Of a stretch of 64,000 nucleotides of DNA, positions 60,287-64,000 are shown piece after piece. The notes under the pieces were generated by a model. The model did not search any database, had not been told where the DNA came from, and saw nothing but the letters and a program-made list of their open reading frames with translations. A program made the position numbers and the translations under genes. The first letter of the stretch is position 1. The number at the start of each line of letters is the position of its first letter. Source of the DNA: Macquaria australasica (taxonomy: Eukaryota > Chordata > Actinopteri > Centrarchiformes > Percichthyidae); assembly GCA_005408345.1 (NCBI GenBank), contig SEMN01000224.1, positions 626,501 through 690,500 on the forward strand, given 5' to 3'.

Positions 60287-60370
60287 CTGGTTTGACACCC
60301 TGCAGGACTCCTTTGCAGTACGATCCAGCAGATCGTTTAAACAGCTTCTCTTAAGATGGTCATGTCAGAC
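60287..60370 (-). ncRNA. Candidate 84-nt non-coding exon, minus strand
   Basis: Read on the minus strand, a pyrimidine tract of over 20 nt (CTTTCTTTTTTTTTTTTCTAG) ends at 60371. The segment then starts GTCTGACATG and ends AACCAG, followed by the donor GTGAGG (60286 downward). All three frames contain stops, so if real it is a leader exon, a poison exon or part of a non-coding RNA. It could be the second exon of a transcript whose first exon ends at 62391. The link is inferred only from strand and spacing. Confidence 0.3.
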
Positions 60371-62030
60371 CTAGAAAAAAAAAAAGAAAGAAAGAGACAA
60401 AGGACAGAAGAAAATAATGTACGTAAATATACATGACGACTACATGGATGTTCTCACCCGCTCTGAGGGGAGCATCATCATGCAGAAGAGAAGGAAACAG
60501 GACGACATCTCATCACGCTGTCACTGTGCCACAGTATGTGGAAGAGGGGCTTCATGTATACAAGTTGGGGGGTGGTGGGAAACAACTGTTTGTGTGTTCG
60601 GCTTTTGTCATACATGCACATGAACACGGGTGGTTGCATCGCGGGTGGTGTAACTACTGTAGCAAGCAATTTGGATCATAATGTCCTGATCATATGTGGC
60701 TGGCTGTTCGAAAATACGCTGAAGTCACTGTACTTTGAACACATTGTGTATATATATATATTAGGTCAAAAGTTAGAGAGGAGTGCAAATTCCCAAACTG
60801 TATATTTCTTATCTCGGCTGTAAAGTTTAAATATCTGTGACTTTCAGGGAGGAGCAGTGCCATTTGATTGAATTCTTTTAAAATAAAAGCCTAAATATTG
60901 TCTGTGTGTGTTTTATGAGACTGCTACAACTCAGCTCTGAGGTCAAAAACACACATCAAATGACACTCATAAAATGTGTTTACTTTCATAGTAGTTGTGT
61001 AGCCTATATGCCATCTGAAGAGATGAGGAACAAAGAAGAAAAGAGAAAGAAAGAAAGTGAATGAATACGAGCAAGATGCCATAGAAGAAAGAGAAAGAAA
61101 GAAATTTACTAGAAAGGCAGAAAAGTGATCGTAATGACAGCAAACTATGTCGTTCTAAGATGAAAATTTGAGCGTGCACTCACTCTGAATAAGTCCTGCT
61201 CATGTGCAGATATTTCAATGCAGTCATGGTTACTACCCTTGCCTCTTGAACCACATGTCCCCCCCTGCTGGCCCAGGATCAGACCCTGCACAGGCTTCTC
61301 TGCTATGATTCCTCCACTGTCTGTGCCCTCTAAAAACCTGCAGCCATTAGAGCCAGAGAGGATGCCTTACTCACTAAACTAAACACCAAAAAATAAAAGT
61401 GACTACATCAATATAGTTTAGTTTTTATATAGTATATTTGTGACAGAAGGTGGGTTCATTTTATTCTTCATTTTTAGTCACTGACCTCTTACATATTCAT
61501 GAGCACTGGAGGTTGAAAATAGTTTAAAAGCTAAAAACTGATTTTTGTTCAAATGAATAACCACTTTCTTATTCTGCTTTAGATGGTTAATATTGTTCTG
61601 TATCACTAAAACTAGTACAAGAAATTGTGTAATAAAAAATGTGAACTTCACTCAGAAGCTGTGGAGCAGTTTACATCTGCATACATGGTGTAATTACAGC
61701 CATTTTATGTTTTTGTTTTGTGGGTGAGGCGCTGCAGTAATAACTACCTTTTCCAAACACAGTCCTGAACTGCACAGTCATACAGAAAAGAAAATTCAAG
61801 CAGTTTACTTCATATTCAACAACAGTATTAACAATCATTTTAAGTGAGCCAGCATAGACTACAAAATAAGGCGTTAAAGATAAACCTTGGTTTCCATGTG
61901 ACATGTATACTGTTTATTTAAAATTTTAAGAAATTAAACCTAAATATGATCAGCCTGAATACGTAGACATACATTTTCAATTTGTACAAAGCATTTCCAA
62001 GATAAGGAGCAATACTTTGTGAGCTGCAGC
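60371..62030. other. Non-coding block, possible first intron of a minus-strand transcript
   Basis: Purine-rich GAAA tracts at 60373-60415 and 61031-61102. A CTCF-like word lies at 61258. The overlapping short frames near 60420-60820 are not protein-like. Confidence 0.45.
61258..61272 (-). promoter_or_regulatory. CTCF-like motif
   Basis: TCCCCCCCTGCTGGC matches the reverse-complement CTCF core GCGCCCCCTGCTGGC at 13 of 15 positions. It lies about 1 kb from the promoter-like end of the window, a plausible boundary position. Confidence 0.35.
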
Positions 62031-62036
62031 TCTCCT

Positions 62037-62330
62037 GTCTGTCTGTCCGTCTGTCTGTCCGCAGACTTTGGGATGGAAACATTAGTGACGTAAGTCGGCT
62101 CCATCAATCAGCGGGCAGGCCGCTTTGACAGACAGGGATAGACAGATGTTGGGGCGGTACTTGGTATTTCTTTTACCACATAATAGGCGACCTCAGACAC
62201 CTTCTCTGCGCACATTATCGGTTTTTGCAGACAGGCAGTGGCTCAAAAATACCGAGCGTAAAGACGCAGACATCTTCTGAGGAGCTTCACTGCTGTGCGT
62301 AATGAGGAGGAGACACCCGGCGGCGGTTTT
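62037..62330. promoter_or_regulatory. Promoter-proximal regulatory segment with CRE-type site
   Basis: A (CTGT)n microsatellite at 62037-62061 is followed by TGACGTAA (62086-62093, a CRE/ATF-type site), TTTGACAGACAGG (a TGACAG word) and CpG-bearing DNA including CCGGCGGCGG near 62318. It lies just downstream of the candidate minus-strand first exon and would fall in its first intron. Confidence 0.35.
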
Positions 62331-62390
62331 TCTTTATTACCTGTTCACTGTGGAAACTGTGAGGTCGGAGGGGTAAATTCAGAAACTCAC

Positions 62391-62718
62391 CAGAATCAGT
62401 TCAACCAGGACTGGCTTGACGGTTTGCAGAAAGTTTGTAATCCAGTTTCTTGTAAATGATCCGGTCGAAGCCCGAGCTGGAGCCGGTGTAGCTGGGTGCA
62501 TACTGTCCTGAAGTCCTATGGCTGGCCGCAGACGGAAGAAGAGCGCACCCAGTCTGAACTGAGCCAGTTCTCATGCCATCCAAGTTATGTTGTGATTATC
62601 ACCGCACCCTCTATCACCCAGTAATAAAAACAAACTTTAGACTTTTCCCTCCTCTCTTCTTCACTATCCTCTCCAGCAGATTCTGCAGTAAACGGATATA
62701 TCATGCTGTCTCACTTGA
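62391..62718 (-). other. Candidate first exon, minus strand, with a 60-codon frame
   Basis: A perfect donor, GATTCTG|GTGAGT, ends the segment at 62391. About 355 bp upstream on the same strand lies a TATAAAGG (within 62745-62752), which would place the start near 62718. The frame 62583 to 62401 encodes MDGMRTGSVQTG and onward to RIIYKKLDYKLSANRQASPG. It has fairly coding-like codon use but stops ten bases before the donor, so in this model it is an upstream or leader frame. A second frame on the same strand stays open through the donor and starts MHPATPAPARAS. I recognise neither product. The start site is inferred from the TATA spacing only. Confidence 0.35.
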
Positions 62719-62744
62719 GATGACATTAGCCTAGTTGTGTGCCC

Positions 62745-62752
62745 TTTATAAA
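62745..62752 (-). promoter_or_regulatory. TATA box candidate
   Basis: TTTATAAA is palindromic. On the minus strand it continues as TATAAAGG, the better TATA context, about 30 nt before the inferred start of the candidate first exon. Confidence 0.35.
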
Positions 62753-63539
62753 CACTTTATGGTGGATAATAGTTAGGACGGAGTGTAGGCTATTAATGGA
62801 GCCTCTTGTGGATTCAGAGCCCCTCCCCTTCACCAGAAGCCTCACTAAAAAGGTGTAACGAATCGATCTGCAGCCTCCTTTGTCCCAGTAAAGAGGTCAC
62901 CGAAAATATCCACATTCTAGCAAACTTTGAAACAGAGCAAAGAGCTGATCTGCACTGCACACTTAAGACTATCTGAACAAGGGAAACTCCTGAATTTTCT
63001 TAGATTTTGTGCTGGAGTGTGAAAAAAATCAGCAAGGAGTTTCATAGAATTCTGTTTTATTCAAGGAAAAACGTAGAATGCCATTTGCATTGTGACAACA
63101 ATCAAGATTTTAAGCCCCACTGTTTACATGAATTATTAGTGATTTATGTTTTAGGGTATAATCCCATTAATCAGTCAAGCCTGATTTTGCTCTGCTTGTA
63201 GCAAAGATTATCCTTCTTGTGTAGGATCAACAAAGTCTAATAGGGTTATTGGATGATTTTAGCGATTTTGTATGGAGATCTCTTTTTTATTTATTTATTT
63301 TTTATTTGTAAATTTTATACAAACAAATTAAACGGCAGGATTAGATCATTGTATTGTTGGTGGAAAAAATAGGATTGCAATCCTCACCTAATACTATACC
63401 TCCATTGACTTAATATGACAGTGAAATACTGCAGCAGCGACTATTAAACCAAATCTCATTTAGATTTTCAGAAATCTCCCTCACAGACACACAAGGCTGC
63501 ACGTCAACTATTTGAGGCACCTCTCATTCTGTTGTTTTA
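62753..63539. other. Non-coding spacer between divergent promoter candidates
   Basis: No gene was seen. AT-rich runs occur near 63280-63330 (TTTATTTATTTATT). Confidence 0.45.
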
Positions 63540-63940
63540 GTGCAAGTTTAGAAATCGGCCACTCGTATGTTCACGAGCAGGACGAGCCTCTGCTGTGTTT
63601 GCGCGCGGGGACAGAAAGGCGTTGAAATGAAAGCCATCCCAGTGAACAATTAGAGCAGCAGATTGACAGGTGGGCTTTGACTGTCAGGGTGACGCTTGTG
63701 GAGGGGTGGAGTAAAGGAGAGGCCGGAAAGGCAGCTGGATGTGTCTGTCTATCAGTGGGAGCTGTCTGAACGCACCGCGCATCACCAATGTGCGCACATT
63801 TCACTGCGGAGAATATCCAGGGACGCTCGTTGCGCTCTTTAGAATAAATAACAATAAATAAAAAGCAGGAAGCAACAACACACAGTCTGCGGCTCAGAGG
63901 GCGGGCCTGCTCGCTGTGTTTTGTGATGAGTTTCTGAGAA
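63540..63940 (+). promoter_or_regulatory. CpG-richer promoter-like region, plus strand
   Basis: CpG words are frequent (GTTTGCGCGCGGGG, CACCGCGCATC, GACGCTCGTTGCGC) compared with the rest of the window. A GC box, GGGCGGG, lies at about 63900-63906. An inverted pair TGACAG (63664-63669) and CTGTCA (63681-63686) with an 11-base spacer resembles a TGIF/MEIS-type composite site, and the first half abuts CAGGTG, an E-box. This looks like a promoter for a gene to the right of the window. Confidence 0.4.
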
Positions 63941-63984
63941 ATTCGTCAAGTGTCCATGTTGACAATCGGACGGACAGCGTATAT
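63940..63984 (+). other. Candidate first-exon end, plus strand, at the window edge
   Basis: ATAT|GTGAGT gives a consensus donor at 63985. An ATG at 63956 opens a frame beginning MLTIGRTAY that would cross the splice. The start context is weak (C at -1, G at -3). The exon start is unknown and downstream exons lie outside the window, so coding status is undecidable here. Confidence 0.25.
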
Positions 63985-64000
63985 GTGAGTATTTCATTAT

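Noticed and set aside
61219..61286. tRNA-like A-box and B-box words (TGCAGTCATGGTTA and GGATCAGACCC), possible SINE head
   Set aside because: The B box lacks several invariant bases, no SINE body or tail is visible, and the same bases are better explained by the CTCF-like word and chance.
1..64000. CRISPR arrays, operons, prophage or bacterial-type genes
   Set aside because: None seen. The repeats are microsatellites and transposon remnants, and no prokaryotic gene structure is present.

Overview
This looks like nuclear DNA from a ray-finned fish, probably a percomorph. It is AT-leaning and rich in (CA)n and (CT)n microsatellites. It carries several interspersed repeats that I recognise from memory as typical of teleosts, and it has no compact or operon-like coding. 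No open frame here resembles a known protein. The longest uninterrupted frame, 170 codons at 13739-14251, is low-complexity. I cannot name any gene. The window reads as a gene desert or as very large introns, with many stretches that look like conserved non-coding regulatory DNA: dense homeodomain, POU and TGACAG-type motifs, more complex than the flanks. That pattern is usual around developmental or neural genes, but the identity of the target gene is not visible.

Layout. 1-9 kb: unique non-coding DNA with two copies of one teleost repeat (4.2 and 8.4 kb). 9.4-10.4 kb: a regulatory-looking block holding a very well-formed 22-nt microexon candidate. 12.6-12.9 kb: another such block with an exon-like segment. 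15-27 kb: mostly repeats, including two nested insertions (18.7-19.7 kb and 24.9-25.5 kb), and a long (CT)n/(CA)n microsatellite. 28.9-29.6 kb: a complete solo LTR with a 5-bp target duplication. 32.0-32.4 kb: a GC-rich, promoter-like segment followed by an ATG and a textbook 78-bp intron, the best candidate for a hidden short gene. 33-36 kb: more repeats. 36-56 kb: long non-coding DNA with scattered regulatory candidates, a fold-back MITE and a LINE 3' end. 56.3-56.8 kb: a decayed L1-type LINE. 57-58.2 kb: regulatory-looking DNA with a 33-nt microexon candidate. 60.3 kb: a non-coding exon candidate on the minus strand. 62-64 kb: a CpG-richer, divergent-promoter-like end, with a candidate first exon on the minus strand and another on the plus strand that runs to the window edge.

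How the parts may fit together (inference). The 62-64 kb end could be a divergent promoter. Its minus-strand transcript would start near 62.72 kb, splice from the donor at 62390 to the 84-nt exon at 60.3 kb, and have much of the window as 5' introns. The plus-strand microexon candidates at 10.2 and 58.0 kb would instead belong to a plus-strand gene or non-coding RNA crossing the window. All exon calls rest on splice-signal quality alone. RNA-seq and cross-species alignment would decide them.
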